Assembly (NCBI RefSeq): GCF_042683045.1
Contig: NZ_JBHUIT010000008.1
Span: 170,328 to 234,327 of the forward strand
From: Luteolibacter algae
GTDB lineage: Bacteria; Verrucomicrobiota; Verrucomicrobiia; Verrucomicrobiales; Akkermansiaceae
Direction of reading: 5' to 3'
DNA length: 64,000 bases
In this document: one piece after another, positions 52,687 to 61,699 of the stretch
Layout of the letters: every line of letters starts with the position of its first letter
Numbering within the stretch: the first letter of the stretch is position 1
Translations under genes and position numbers: made by a program
The notes under the pieces: model-generated
Told to the model about the DNA's origin: nothing
Seen by the model: the letters and a program-made list of their open reading frames with translations, nothing else
Database searches by the model: none

Positions 52687-53568
52687 TTAGAGGAAACGTT
52701 GCAAGATCGGGCTGAGATTCCCGATTGTTTCCGCGGGCCAATTTTCAGGCTGTGTGAGGATGGCGGTATCGAGCGCGGTATGTTCCTGCCAATCCGCCTG
52801 CTCCGGAATCAACGGGATAATGCTGCTGATAATTTCTTTCGCGAGTGCCGAGTTTGCATGAAGATTGGCAATCACCGCGGAGACATCCACAGCCGCTTCA
52901 TCGGTTTTCCAACAGTCATAATCAGTTACCAGACACATCGTAGCCATCGCGATCTCCGCTTCGCGGCAAAGCCGGGCTTCGCCGGCATTTGTCATTCCGA
53001 TAAGATCGAAGCCAAGCGCGCGATGCATGTTGGACTCTGCTCTGGTGGAAAATGCAGGACCGTTCATCGAGACATAGGTGCCTCCGTCATGGAGTTTTCC
53101 TGTGTGTTGGGCGGCGGCCGCGAGCAGTTGTTTCCTCATTTCCCCACTATATGGATCCGCAAAGCCAACGTGGGCCGCGATTCCGTTCCCGAAAAAAGTG
53201 TGCTGGTCTCCTTTACCCGTGCGGTCCATCAATTGATCCGGAACCACCACATCGCGAGGCGCAAGTTCTTCGCGAAGGCTGCCGACGGCAGTGACGGAAA
53301 CCACCCAACGGACATCAAGTGAGCGCAGCGCCCAAATGTTCGCACGATGATTGATCTCATGCGCCAGCAAGCGATGGCCACGGCCATGACGGGGTAGAAA
53401 ACAAACCCGCCGACCTGATAGCCGCCCTTCGATGATTTCATCCGAGGGCTCGCCAAAGGGAGTTTCAATCCGGTGGCGGACGATCGATTCCAGAGATTCG
53501 ATTTCATAGAGTCCGCTGCCTCCGATGATGCCAATGGCCGGGGTGGGGGATGATGCTTTCTGTGTCAT
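52687..53568 (-). CDS. mtnP: S-methyl-5'-thioadenosine phosphorylase
   Basis: 293 residues. Phosphorolysis of MTA or related 5'-modified adenosines to adenine and a ribose-1-phosphate. Motifs: AIGIIGGSGLYEI, PRHGRGHRLLAHEINHRANIWAL, YVSMNGPAFSTRAES, and LIGMTNAGEARLCREAEIAMATMCLVTDYDCW. In this setting it could remove adenine from 5'-deoxy-5'-dimethylarsinoyl-adenosine, the product of the radical SAM enzyme ArsS, as well as salvage MTA. Start 53568 is preferred over 53619, which would overlap the TPR gene. Confidence 0.9.
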   Translation of the reverse strand: MTQKASSPTPAIGIIGGSGLYEIESLESIVRHRIETPFGEPSDEIIEGRLSGRRVCFLPRHGRGHRLLAHEINHRANIWALRSLDVRWVVSVTAVGSLREELAPRDVVVPDQLMDRTGKGDQHTFFGNGIAAHVGFADPYSGEMRKQLLAAAAQHTGKLHDGGTYVSMNGPAFSTRAESNMHRALGFDLIGMTNAGEARLCREAEIAMATMCLVTDYDCWKTDEAAVDVSAVIANLHANSALAKEIISSIIPLIPEQADWQEHTALDTAILTQPENWPAETIGNLSPILQRFL

Positions 53569-53593
53569 TTCCCCCGAACTTCGCGTTCTCAGA

Positions 53594-54577
53594 TCACTTG
53601 GCAAGTTCACTTTCGGCAAATTGCAGCGAACGTAGGATTTTGAGCTGGGTTTGCATAAAATCAGTCTCGTGGGAGCTTCCGGAAATACGCAAGATCAGAT
53701 CTGACTTTGCCAGTGCCAGCTCGCTGAGAAGATCATTTTTCAGGGAGCTGGACATGTCTGGAAAAAGCGGAGGCGCACAAGTTTCCAGAATGAACTCAGC
53801 TAAAAAGTGCGGCTGGCAGATCCGGTAGATTTTTGCGCAGTAGCGGACTAACCCGGTGAGCCATTCTCCCTGATACTCCACGGATCTTGCCAGGATAAGG
53901 GCCTCCTCGGCGGAATCGGTAGCACGCGCGATCCAGTCTTGCTCCAGTTCCGCGGAGCGCGGGTCCTCAAGTAGCTGTGCCAAGGCGGTGCAGAGAACCC
54001 CTCGGGCCTGGATCGCTGCCGGGATGGCTTCTGGCTCTGTCTCCAGATCCCTGAGCGTCTCGACCGCTAGGCTGGCATCCTGCCATGCGGCAATATGGTT
54101 ACCTTCGCTGAGTAGGAGTCTAGCGCGGTTCGTATGAACCATCGCTCCGAGAAATCGCCGGGTAGGTGTGAGATCCCTGCCCCATGTGTTCAGCAGTTCT
54201 TCCGCATGGGAAAAAGCACGATAGGCCGGTTGGAACTGTAGGCTGTCCGCGTGGCATGCGGCAAGGTTCGTCCAAGCAAGGATCAACCGCTCCGGATAGG
54301 CTGGATGATCCGGAAGCGGCACAAAATCCATCGCGCGAATCGCATTCAGCAGGGACTCAATCGCGTCCGGGAGGTAACCGATCGCGCGCATTGCATCGCT
54401 GCGGTTGATCCAAGCGGCTGCCAGTCCCCAGGCATCGGCAGGGTTGCTCTTCCAATCGGTTGCCTGGCGGAGAATGATCGCTTCATCGAAACAACGAATG
54501 GCAGCATGCCATTGCCCGTCCTCAAGGTGAGCAATACCAGCACGCACAAGCTCACTGGAATCTACCATGGAGATCAT
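53594..54577 (-). CDS. TPR-repeat protein, cytosolic
   Basis: 327 residues of helical tandem repeats (AGIAHLEDGQWHAAIRCFDEAIILR, AAWINRSDAMRAIGYLPDAIESLLNAIRAM, AWTNLAACHADSLQFQPAYRAFSHAEELL), typical TPR spacing of about 34-40 residues. No signal peptide. Its start overlaps the PepSY stop (ATGA). A protein-protein scaffold; the partner is unknown. Confidence 0.8.
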   Translation of the reverse strand: MISMVDSSELVRAGIAHLEDGQWHAAIRCFDEAIILRQATDWKSNPADAWGLAAAWINRSDAMRAIGYLPDAIESLLNAIRAMDFVPLPDHPAYPERLILAWTNLAACHADSLQFQPAYRAFSHAEELLNTWGRDLTPTRRFLGAMVHTNRARLLLSEGNHIAAWQDASLAVETLRDLETEPEAIPAAIQARGVLCTALAQLLEDPRSAELEQDWIARATDSAEEALILARSVEYQGEWLTGLVRYCAKIYRICQPHFLAEFILETCAPPLFPDMSSSLKNDLLSELALAKSDLILRISGSSHETDFMQTQLKILRSLQFAESELAK

Positions 54578-55695
54578 GCGGTCGCAGGTGTATCCGTTTT
54601 CCTGCTCTTACGTTTGGTGAACCTGCGCCACGCCAGGGCGAAACCGGTCCAGACCAGAATGATGCTGGAGGCGGCGGCGAGTCCCGCGATGGTTTGCCCC
54701 GGTAGGCCGCCGGCTTCTCCCGTATGGATCCAGCGGATCCAGGTGCGGGCCTTTCTGCCGGTGCCGAACGACTCGAAACCCTCGGTCTTGAGAATTTCGG
54801 CGGTAGGCATTTCGACCATGACTTCGCGGCGTTTGTCCGGTCTGCCCCGATGGGAATCGGACACCGTGAACTTGGCTGCTTTCCCTGCCGGGAGCTGAAG
54901 CTGGATCGTTTCCCAATCAGGATTTGCATTTTTGACCGACGCGAGGGCGGCATCGAGTCCAGCGGTGCTGAGAGGCTTGTTTTCCCCATGATCGCCACCA
55001 CCGTGACGTTTCCGCTGGGGCATCTTTTCTCCGGCAATACTGAACACCAGGGCCGTGGCCCACGGGTAGGAAATGACGGTCCCGCAGGATACAACGATCA
55101 GCAGTGGAAGAGCTGCCCAAAAGCCGAAAACATTGTGCCAACTCCAGTCCCGGGCCCGTCCCTTGAGACGTTTCTGCAAAAGCGTCACGGCCTTCAATCC
55201 CTTAACCGACCACTTTTTGGGAAACCAAAGGTAGATGCCGGAAACGACCAGAAAGAGGAACATCAGATTCCCCGCGCCGATGAGTGCCTTGCCCATATCG
55301 CGCTGCGCTCCCTCCCGGCCGAGCCAACGATGCCATGTCAGCATCGTTTTGAAGAAAGAGCGGACCACTGTGTTCCCTTCACCCAGAGATGCTCCGGTGT
55401 AAGGATGAATGAATTCTGTTTTCTCCCGTCCATATTGCAGGGCAACCGGCTGTGAGAGATCGCTCTCCACGGTGATCGAGGACGGTGGTTTGGACGTGTG
55501 GGAGGCCAGTATTTCCTCGATGCCCAGTTGCTGTGCATCCTCCGGTGCGTCGATCCCGAAGTTGTCTGCGAGCACGGTGAGCTGCCGCTCGTAGGCGAGT
55601 GTGATGCCGGTCACAGCCATGACCAGCACCAACACGCCAGCGAGCAGCCCAACAACAAGATGCAGCCAGAAGATACTTTTGCGGATGATTTTCAT
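54574..55695 (-). CDS. PepSY-associated TM protein (iron/siderophore reductase-like)
   Basis: 373 residues. PepSY_TM layout with four membrane segments: TM1 (IFWLHLVVGLLAGVLVLVMAVTGITLAYERQ), a periplasmic PepSY domain, TM2 (LIGAGNLMFLFLVVSGIYLWFPKKW), TM3 (FGFWAALPLLIVVSCGTVISYPW), a second PepSY region and TM4 (SIILVWTGFALAWRRF). Conserved His residues (LTWHRWLG, WSWHNVFG, RWIHTG) suggest heme ligands. Such proteins sit beside TonB siderophore receptors and probably reduce ferric siderophores. One base after the PiuC stop. Confidence 0.87.
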   Translation of the reverse strand: MKIIRKSIFWLHLVVGLLAGVLVLVMAVTGITLAYERQLTVLADNFGIDAPEDAQQLGIEEILASHTSKPPSSITVESDLSQPVALQYGREKTEFIHPYTGASLGEGNTVVRSFFKTMLTWHRWLGREGAQRDMGKALIGAGNLMFLFLVVSGIYLWFPKKWSVKGLKAVTLLQKRLKGRARDWSWHNVFGFWAALPLLIVVSCGTVISYPWATALVFSIAGEKMPQRKRHGGGDHGENKPLSTAGLDAALASVKNANPDWETIQLQLPAGKAAKFTVSDSHRGRPDKRREVMVEMPTAEILKTEGFESFGTGRKARTWIRWIHTGEAGGLPGQTIAGLAAASSIILVWTGFALAWRRFTKRKSRKTDTPATA

Positions 55696-55696
55696 C

Positions 55697-56389
55697 TTAC
55701 ATTTCCGCCCATTGGCGGAGCAGATTGTGGTAGACTCCAGTGAGCTGGACAGTGCTCTTTTCCGCCGCCTCAATACCGGCGCATTCAGCTGCCAGACGTT
55801 GCGTCGCCAGATCCAAATCGTAGAGCAGGGTGCGTTGCTCATCGCTACGGATCATGCTTTGAAGCCAGAAAAAAGAGCTGACCCTTGCCCCGCGTGTCAC
55901 CGGGGTGACATGGTGCAGGCTGGTGGATGGGTAAAGAACCATATCACCGGCGGCGAGCTTCACTTCCTGGGTGCCGTAGGTATCCTCGATACAAAGCACG
56001 CCGCCATCGTATTCTTCAGGTTCTGCAAAAAACAAAGTGGCTGAGAGATCCGTGCGGATGCGCTGACCGGTGGTCATATTCTGCCGGATGGCATTATCGA
56101 CATGGGTTCCGAAGGATTGACCGCCGGCATACCGATTGAAAAGCGGCGGGAAGACATACAGCGGAAGCGCCGCGGAGAGAAACTGTGGATTTTTGCCCAA
56201 GGCGGCAAGAATCATTGCTCCCAGCTTTTTCGCCGCATCCGAGCCTTCCGGCAGCTGCATGTTATCCTTCGCTTTTGCCGATTGGTGACCGGCAGTTACT
56301 TTGCCGTCCACCCAGTCCGCTTCATCAAGCGTCTTGCGCGCCTCAGCGACTTGTTCAGGGGTAAGAACGTTAGGAATTTTAACGAGCAT
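55697..56389 (-). CDS. PKHD-type Fe(II)/2-oxoglutarate hydroxylase (PiuC/YbiX-like)
   Basis: 230 residues. Double-stranded beta-helix with the iron triad His and Asp in FGTHVDNAIR and His in SLHHVTPVTRGAR, and a 2-oxoglutarate Arg just after. N-terminal MLVKIPNVLTPEQV is typical of YbiX/PiuC. It is encoded next to TonB receptors in many bacteria and is iron-regulated; its substrate is unproven. The chosen start at 56389 begins the conserved N-terminus and falls 13 bases after the receptor stop. Confidence 0.9.
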   Translation of the reverse strand: MLVKIPNVLTPEQVAEARKTLDEADWVDGKVTAGHQSAKAKDNMQLPEGSDAAKKLGAMILAALGKNPQFLSAALPLYVFPPLFNRYAGGQSFGTHVDNAIRQNMTTGQRIRTDLSATLFFAEPEEYDGGVLCIEDTYGTQEVKLAAGDMVLYPSTSLHHVTPVTRGARVSSFFWLQSMIRSDEQRTLLYDLDLATQRLAAECAGIEAAEKSTVQLTGVYHNLLRQWAEM

Positions 56390-56402
56390 AAAGGCGATTC
56401 TA

Positions 56403-58661
56403 TTAGAAGGAGATTTCCGCAGTGAGAGTCGCAGAACGGCCGGCGCCCGGGATGTAGTGGCCGCCACCCACACGATCGACATAGTCCTTGTCCGCAAGGT
56501 TGTAGACATTGAGGCGGAAGCTAACGTTCTCATTGAGCTGGTAGCCGACAAGCGCATCAAAGGTCACATAACTAGGCGCGGTTTGAAGGCGGCTCAGGGT
56601 AGTGGAGTTCGTCCGGCTATCCACATAGTTGGCACCGAGCCCGACCTGGAAGCCTTTCGGTAGATCGTAAACGCTCCAGAGATTGAATGAATGTCTTGGA
56701 GTGTTGCTGAGTTCCAGACCCACCTCGTTCGGGTCGGCTGAAGATCTGACTTCGCTATCAAGATAGGTGTATCCACCGAGCACACGCCACTCGTCGGTAA
56801 TCAGGCCAGTGAAGCCAAACTCGAAGCCCTGCACACGTTGCTCTCCGTCGAGTGTGATGAAATCCGATGGATCGGCGGGGTCCTGGGTCCGGGCGTTGGT
56901 CTTATCTGTGCGGAAGACTGCCGCGTTGACGAGCAGGCGCTCATCGAGAAGGTCCCATTTGGTGCCGAGCTCAATGGTGCGGTTTTCTTCGGGATCGGTA
57001 TTGATATTTGCGCTGGATGTGGCGGAATCACTCAAAGTGAGACCTTCCGCGGAAGGGTTGAATGAGGTGCCGTAGCCAAGATAGACACTGCCGTTTTCAC
57101 GGGGTTTATAAGTGACCGCAGCACGGTAGCTCAGCATCTCATCGGAGCGGCTCAGACTGGTTGTGCCACCGCCGGCGCTGTTTGCCGCACGCTGATCATA
57201 ATCGACATCGAATGATTCCCAGCGCAAGCCACCGGAGAGAATCCATTTTTCATTCAATTTCACCGTATCGAAGAGGGAGAAAGCGATGGTATCTGCCTCC
57301 GAGTCGCGAATCTCACCAGTATAGGCCAGATTTGGTGTGTAGCCAAAGGGGTTCGGGTTATAAAGATCCGCATCGGGAAGTGAGGCGGAGTTCAGATCCT
57401 CCCGGATCCGGTTTTCCGATTCCTCGTGGGAAAATTCCATAGAGGCGATGAGCTCGTGCTTCACCGTTCCCGTTTGGAAATCGTAACGGAGATCAGTCTG
57501 ATTGGAGAGGATCGTATCAGTCTGGTCGCGGTTTTTCCAGTCACTGCGGCGGATATCGGTGGAGCCGCTGACAAAGCGTGGCGCGGTGACGCTGAGATCG
57601 ATTTCATTGCGACCGTAACGCGATACGTTGCTAAGTCTCAGATTTTCATTGAAATCATGCTCGAAAATGGCGGTGAAGATATCTGTCTTTGTGTCCTCGA
57701 AGTCACGATCCACCAATCCATACCAATTGCTGTCGCGGACCGGAGCCAAGCCCGGGGAAAGACCGGGGACGGATGAGCTTACCCACGGCAAACCATAGTC
57801 AGGGACGTTGTTTTGTTCCAAATGGAAGTAGCTGAGTGTCAGTCTGGTATCTGTTTCCAGGCCGAAGCTGATCGAAGGAGCGATACCCCAGCGCTCTTGC
57901 GAAACATGGTCGCGATCCGGTGTGTCCTGGCTGTGTAACATCGCATTCAGACGGAAGGCCGCGTTGTCCAGCCCCTTGATTTCCTGGTTCACATCGAGAG
58001 TGGCCCGGCCGTAGCTATCGGATCCACCGCCAAGCAGCAGGCCGTAGGCGTTGCCGAGGTGCGGAGTCTTCGACGAAAGGTTTACAGAACCGCCTGTTGA
58101 TCCACGTCCCGCATTGGTGGAAGATGGACCCTTTGCGACCTCGACCTGCTCAATGTTGAACGGATCGCGGCTGTAACCCCCGAAGTCACGCACTCCATCG
58201 ACAAAAAGATCGGTCCGGGCGTTGAATCCGCGGATGGAAAGGTTGTCACCCGGTGGGACGCCGCCTTCGCCCGCCTGGATACTGATGCTGGGGACGTTTT
58301 TGAGGACTTCGCGGAGACTGGTTGCTCCCTGTTCCTTGATGACTTCCTTTGAAACGACGTTGACCGTCTGCGGAACATCGACAAGAGGCACCGTGTATTT
58401 CCCGGTGGTGAGTTTCTCAGGTTTATAGAGGGTCTTGCTACCATCCGCCTGGATCACCAGCTCTGGAAGAACCTCAGCATTGTCCTCGGCGGAGTTGGCT
58501 TCGCCTTCCGGGGCAGCGGGCGCGGCATTGGCTCCCAGTTGACTCAGCGCGAGAAGGGTGCCTGTCATGACAAAGAAATCTTTGCCGTGATCGTTTCTCA
58601 AATTTTTTGGAGCAGTGCTCGGCTTTGCGTCGGTGTCAGGTGAAGAATGTTGCATTTTCAT
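56403..58661 (-). CDS. TonB-dependent siderophore receptor
   Basis: About 752 residues. A signal-like segment (FFVMTGTLLALSQLGANAAPA) follows a charged N-terminus of about 30 residues. Plug domain: VPQTVNVVSKEVIKEQGATSLREVLKNVPSISIQAGEGG, DNLSIRGFNARTDLFVDGVRD, EVAKGPSSTNAGRGSTGGSVNLSSKTP. The 22-strand barrel ends in aromatic RSATLTAEISF, the expected outer-membrane signature. It resembles catecholate (Fiu/CirA-like) receptors. The start is uncertain between 58691 and 58661. It heads a chain of seven minus-strand genes, preceded by a Fur-like palindrome. Confidence 0.92.
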   Translation of the reverse strand: MKMQHSSPDTDAKPSTAPKNLRNDHGKDFFVMTGTLLALSQLGANAAPAAPEGEANSAEDNAEVLPELVIQADGSKTLYKPEKLTTGKYTVPLVDVPQTVNVVSKEVIKEQGATSLREVLKNVPSISIQAGEGGVPPGDNLSIRGFNARTDLFVDGVRDFGGYSRDPFNIEQVEVAKGPSSTNAGRGSTGGSVNLSSKTPHLGNAYGLLLGGGSDSYGRATLDVNQEIKGLDNAAFRLNAMLHSQDTPDRDHVSQERWGIAPSISFGLETDTRLTLSYFHLEQNNVPDYGLPWVSSSVPGLSPGLAPVRDSNWYGLVDRDFEDTKTDIFTAIFEHDFNENLRLSNVSRYGRNEIDLSVTAPRFVSGSTDIRRSDWKNRDQTDTILSNQTDLRYDFQTGTVKHELIASMEFSHEESENRIREDLNSASLPDADLYNPNPFGYTPNLAYTGEIRDSEADTIAFSLFDTVKLNEKWILSGGLRWESFDVDYDQRAANSAGGGTTSLSRSDEMLSYRAAVTYKPRENGSVYLGYGTSFNPSAEGLTLSDSATSSANINTDPEENRTIELGTKWDLLDERLLVNAAVFRTDKTNARTQDPADPSDFITLDGEQRVQGFEFGFTGLITDEWRVLGGYTYLDSEVRSSADPNEVGLELSNTPRHSFNLWSVYDLPKGFQVGLGANYVDSRTNSTTLSRLQTAPSYVTFDALVGYQLNENVSFRLNVYNLADKDYVDRVGGGHYIPGAGRSATLTAEISF

Positions 58662-58701
58662 TTTTGGAAAATTGAAAGCGGCGAAATTCATCGAAGCCGC
58701 T

Positions 58702-58720
58702 GTTGCGACTGAGTCTCAAC
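58702..58720. promoter_or_regulatory. Possible Fur-like operator
   Basis: TTGCGACT-G-AGTCTCAA is an inverted repeat with 7 of 8 arm bases matching, extended by G/C outside. It agrees with 12 of 15 positions of the TGAGAAT-N-ATTCTCA variant of the Fur box. It lies 41 bases upstream of the chosen TonB receptor start. Plausible because the downstream genes are iron-uptake genes, but weak on sequence alone. Confidence 0.4.
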
Positions 58721-58909
58721 AACAAGAGAGCGTTGTCAATCTTGAAAGGGTAAAAATTTTCCTGAACATTCAATTGGATTGGCGCCGGTTTTGTGAGAAG
58801 CAATGCCAAGTTCAGGAAATCAGTCACTTACAGCTTCGAAGAGGGGAATTTTTATATTTAAGACTTTCTAGGCTTTTCCGGGAAATCTAGGGGGGCGTAG
58901 GGTTCCGGC

Positions 58910-59587
58910 ATGTCGCACGAGACCCTAGAAGTTCGCCCATGCAAGAAGCCTGGATACGTATTGTCCCAATCGGGCAGAGAGCTGAAGATTCCTGCGGACT
59001 GGGCGCTTTTGCCGCCGGGGGATGCAGCGATGAGCCGTAGAATAAAGAAGGACGGGCCGAGCTGGACGGTGAAGGAGATGTATAAAAAACGGCTCACTTC
59101 GCGCGGCATTTGGGCACCGGCAGCGAGGTTGGCGGCACTCCGGACAGAGCTGGAGAAAGAGCGGCAAGATCCCGCCTATGAAAAAAAGCTGGAGGCCGGC
59201 CGCAAACGGAGAGCGAAGGCGGAGGAGGCTTACGTGGAAGACTTCGTGGGATCGGTGAAGAATTTCCTCAATTTCCATTATTGTTTTGATGAAATTGCAG
59301 AAAAGCTTTCCGGCCTTATTGCCGCTCATGCGACTCCGGTGGGCAGCGGCACCGTTGCAAGAACGAAACGAATCCCGATTGAAAAACGTGCCGAGGCGGC
59401 AACGATCGCTTGGCTCAGGCATCAGACCACGGCATACGACAATATGCACATTGCCAGAATCAAGGGCGAGCGGCGGGAGGTGCGCCAAATGCTTGCAAGG
59501 GAATCAAGAAAGCGCCTGGAAAAATACCGTAACGGAGGCGAGGTGGATCATGCCTCCTGCCCGGTATGGAAAGCGGTTTATGGATAA
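58910..59587 (+). CDS. DUF2293 protein
   Basis: 225 residues, basic. The C-terminal DUF2293 block is ATIAWLRHQTTAYDNMHIARIKGERREVRQMLARESRKRLEKYR. The N-terminal part (PADWALLPPGDAAMSRRIKKDGPSWTVKEMYKKR, RGIWAP) is typical of its longer members. Function unknown; Lys/Arg richness suggests nucleic-acid contact. Divergent from the TonB receptor gene. Confidence 0.85.
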   Translation: MSHETLEVRPCKKPGYVLSQSGRELKIPADWALLPPGDAAMSRRIKKDGPSWTVKEMYKKRLTSRGIWAPAARLAALRTELEKERQDPAYEKKLEAGRKRRAKAEEAYVEDFVGSVKNFLNFHYCFDEIAEKLSGLIAAHATPVGSGTVARTKRIPIEKRAEAATIAWLRHQTTAYDNMHIARIKGERREVRQMLARESRKRLEKYRNGGEVDHASCPVWKAVYG

Positions 59588-59617
59588 CCCACCGTAATTC
59601 GAAGCGGGCCGCTGGAT

Positions 59618-59851
59618 TCACAGTTCCCGCTCTTGGCGATCTACCATTTCCGCAAAGAGAATTTCCACTTTCTTGCGCGCCCATGGCGTCTTGCGGAGAA
59701 ACTTCAGAGTGGATTTTACCGAGGGATCATTGGCAAAACAACGGATCCGGATCCTGTCGGCAAGCTCGTCCCAGCCATATTCCTCCGCCAAACGGGTAAC
59801 GATGGTTTCCAATGTGTAACCGTGAAGTGGATCGTTTGGGTGTGAATTCAT
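59618..59851 (-). CDS. VF530-like DNA-binding protein (DUF2132)
   Basis: 77 residues. DPLHGYTLETIVTRLAEEYGWDELADRI, then FANDPSVKSTLKFLRKTPWARKKVEILF is the near-invariant VF530/DUF2132 sequence. A structure of the family shows a helical fold with DNA-binding potential. Stands alone, convergent with DUF2293. Confidence 0.92.
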   Translation of the reverse strand: MNSHPNDPLHGYTLETIVTRLAEEYGWDELADRIRIRCFANDPSVKSTLKFLRKTPWARKKVEILFAEMVDRQEREL

Positions 59852-59952
59852 GAAGCAATGACTCCACGTTATGCCCGTTTTTCAAGTTGGCACAAATGAA
59901 AACGAAAGCGGGCCAAGGGAAGCGCCTGCCGGAATCTTGAAACCGCTCCGAT

Positions 59953-60258
59953 CTACTTGCTGCCGTAAGCTTGGGTGAGATAGTCGACGAGTTCCCGCAC
60001 CGAGGCTTCCGGAACTGGCGCTCCGAATTTTTCTTTCATCTTAAGCACTTCGGCCTCCCAGAATTTGCGCGGCATCTTTGGCTGGGTGGTAATGTATTCC
60101 ACCGAGTGACAGATCATGCAGTAGGCCGTGGTGAGGTCGGCTCCTTTTCCAGGCTTCAATTTTGCAGTTTCCATAGGGAGGGTGATGGACTTTTCCCCGG
60201 CATGGGAAAGAGCCGAGCAAAGGAAGAGCAACGTAAGGGATAAAAAGCGTTTCATCAT
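59953..60258 (-). CDS. sorB: Cytochrome c subunit of sulfite dehydrogenase (SorB-like)
   Basis: 101 residues from the chosen start. Signal peptide (KRFLSLTLLFLCSALSHA), then heme site YCMICHS (Cys47, Cys50, His51) with EYITTQP and PRKFWEAEVLKMKEKFGAP, matching the small SorB cytochrome; the Met in KMPRKFW is the probable second heme ligand. It accepts electrons from SorA. It follows sorA by one base, so translation is coupled. A tandem ATG leaves 60258 or 60255 as start. Confidence 0.88.
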   Translation of the reverse strand: MMKRFLSLTLLFLCSALSHAGEKSITLPMETAKLKPGKGADLTTAYCMICHSVEYITTQPKMPRKFWEAEVLKMKEKFGAPVPEASVRELVDYLTQAYGSK

Positions 60259-60259
60259 C

Positions 60260-61474
60260 TCAAGCGGTTTTGATTTTCGTGGTTTCCACAACGTTCCGCA
60301 TATACCCGGAAGGATTATACAATGGATCGAAGGGTTGGCTTTCTCCCACACGGTTGATGGCGCGGACTTTCCATTCCGACACGCCTTTCATCTCCGGGCT
60401 ATAGGAGACAGTCCATTCCCTGAAAGAGTATCTTCCCAGATCCTCACCCAGCATTGTGGTTCTCCAGCTTCTCCCCCCGTCCGGGGAAAACTGGACTTCT
60501 TTGATTCCTTCACCGCCATCAAATGCGATACCGCGAATCGTAAGCTTTTCTCCCTTTTTCACCGTGGCGCCGTCGAGATGGCTGGTAATGAAAGAACGGA
60601 CATTCATCCGATTGATCGGGACTGTGGAGGCAGGACTCTGGCCGGGTGGCAGGCAGGCGTTTGGAGTTTCAGGGATGCGATAGGCGGATTTCATCCAAAA
60701 ACCTTCGAATTCATCTTCCAGGACTGTAATCTCATGGAGGTGTTTGATCCAATACGTCGCATAATAACCGGGCACGACCAAGCGCAGAGGAAAACCATTG
60801 AGCATCGGCAAATCTTCTCCGTTCATGGTGTGAGCGACCATCACTTCGCCGTCCATTATTTGCTCGATCCCAAGGGATTTAACAAAATCCGGAGTTTGCT
60901 CGATAATTGCCTGATCCATTCCATCGAAGGACACTTGCTGCGATTCTGGAGAAATTCCGGCTTTTTCCAAAAGGTCTTTCAGACGGACTCCCTGCCATCG
61001 CGCATTTCCCATCGCGCCGTTCGCAAGCTGGCCGCCCCCGACCCTGGGCTGCATGAATCCACGGCTGTTGCCGGAGCATTGGGCCACGGCTACGGTTTCC
61101 ACTTGTTCGAAGTCCTCTTTCAAATTCTTCAAGGAAAGTGACAACTCGTTTTTTACAGAACCTTTGACCTTCAGCCGGAAGCTTTCCGTATCCACCGAGA
61201 GAGGGATGCCGGCGAGGTGATAACGCACGTAAAATGCGTCATTCGGCGTCAGGATATCACCATTGAAAACTTCGAATGGGGTTTCGAGCTGGGGCGGGCG
61301 GGATGTCAAAACGATTAGCGGGCGCTTACCCGGAAAAGCCTTTAGAACCCTTGATCCGTTTTCAAAAGGGAGTTCGATGCCTGCTTCCTCAGCCGCTTTG
61401 AGCCATTTGGTGCTGCCCGCGAGTGATGCACCTACCATTCCCATCTGTTGCAGGAAAGTTCTTCGTGTGTTCAT
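60260..61474 (-). CDS. sorA: Molybdenum sulfite dehydrogenase (SorA-like), Tat-exported
   Basis: 404 residues. Tat signal NTRRTFLQQMGMVGASLAG. Molybdopterin oxidoreductase domain with the metal Cys133 in VAQCSGNSRGFMQP, GARW-like NARWQGVRLKDLLEKAG, and MLNGFPLRLVVPGYYATYWIKHLHEITV. C-terminal Mo-co dimerisation domain (GIAFDGGEGIKEVQFSPDGGRSWR, WKVRAINRVGE). It oxidises sulfite to sulfate in the periplasm, passing electrons to the adjacent cytochrome. Part of the protein could accept other substrates, as in SoxC relatives. Confidence 0.9.
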   Translation of the reverse strand: MNTRRTFLQQMGMVGASLAGSTKWLKAAEEAGIELPFENGSRVLKAFPGKRPLIVLTSRPPQLETPFEVFNGDILTPNDAFYVRYHLAGIPLSVDTESFRLKVKGSVKNELSLSLKNLKEDFEQVETVAVAQCSGNSRGFMQPRVGGGQLANGAMGNARWQGVRLKDLLEKAGISPESQQVSFDGMDQAIIEQTPDFVKSLGIEQIMDGEVMVAHTMNGEDLPMLNGFPLRLVVPGYYATYWIKHLHEITVLEDEFEGFWMKSAYRIPETPNACLPPGQSPASTVPINRMNVRSFITSHLDGATVKKGEKLTIRGIAFDGGEGIKEVQFSPDGGRSWRTTMLGEDLGRYSFREWTVSYSPEMKGVSEWKVRAINRVGESQPFDPLYNPSGYMRNVVETTKIKTA

Positions 61475-61699
61475 GATGATTCTGTCTGGGTGAAAGACTG
61501 ATTTTCTATGGAGCGTTGCCCTTGATTATCAGTGGCTTAAGAATGATACCGATGATTTTGAGGAATGTTGTCAAAAAATCTGCAGGAAATTTCCCTCCTA
61601 CCGGGAAAGTAGTAGAGCGTCGTGTAAAGGATGCCTTTCTTCAACTTTGGAAAGAGTTGGAAAATGTGCCATAAATGGTGATCGTATCAGCCCCGTCGC

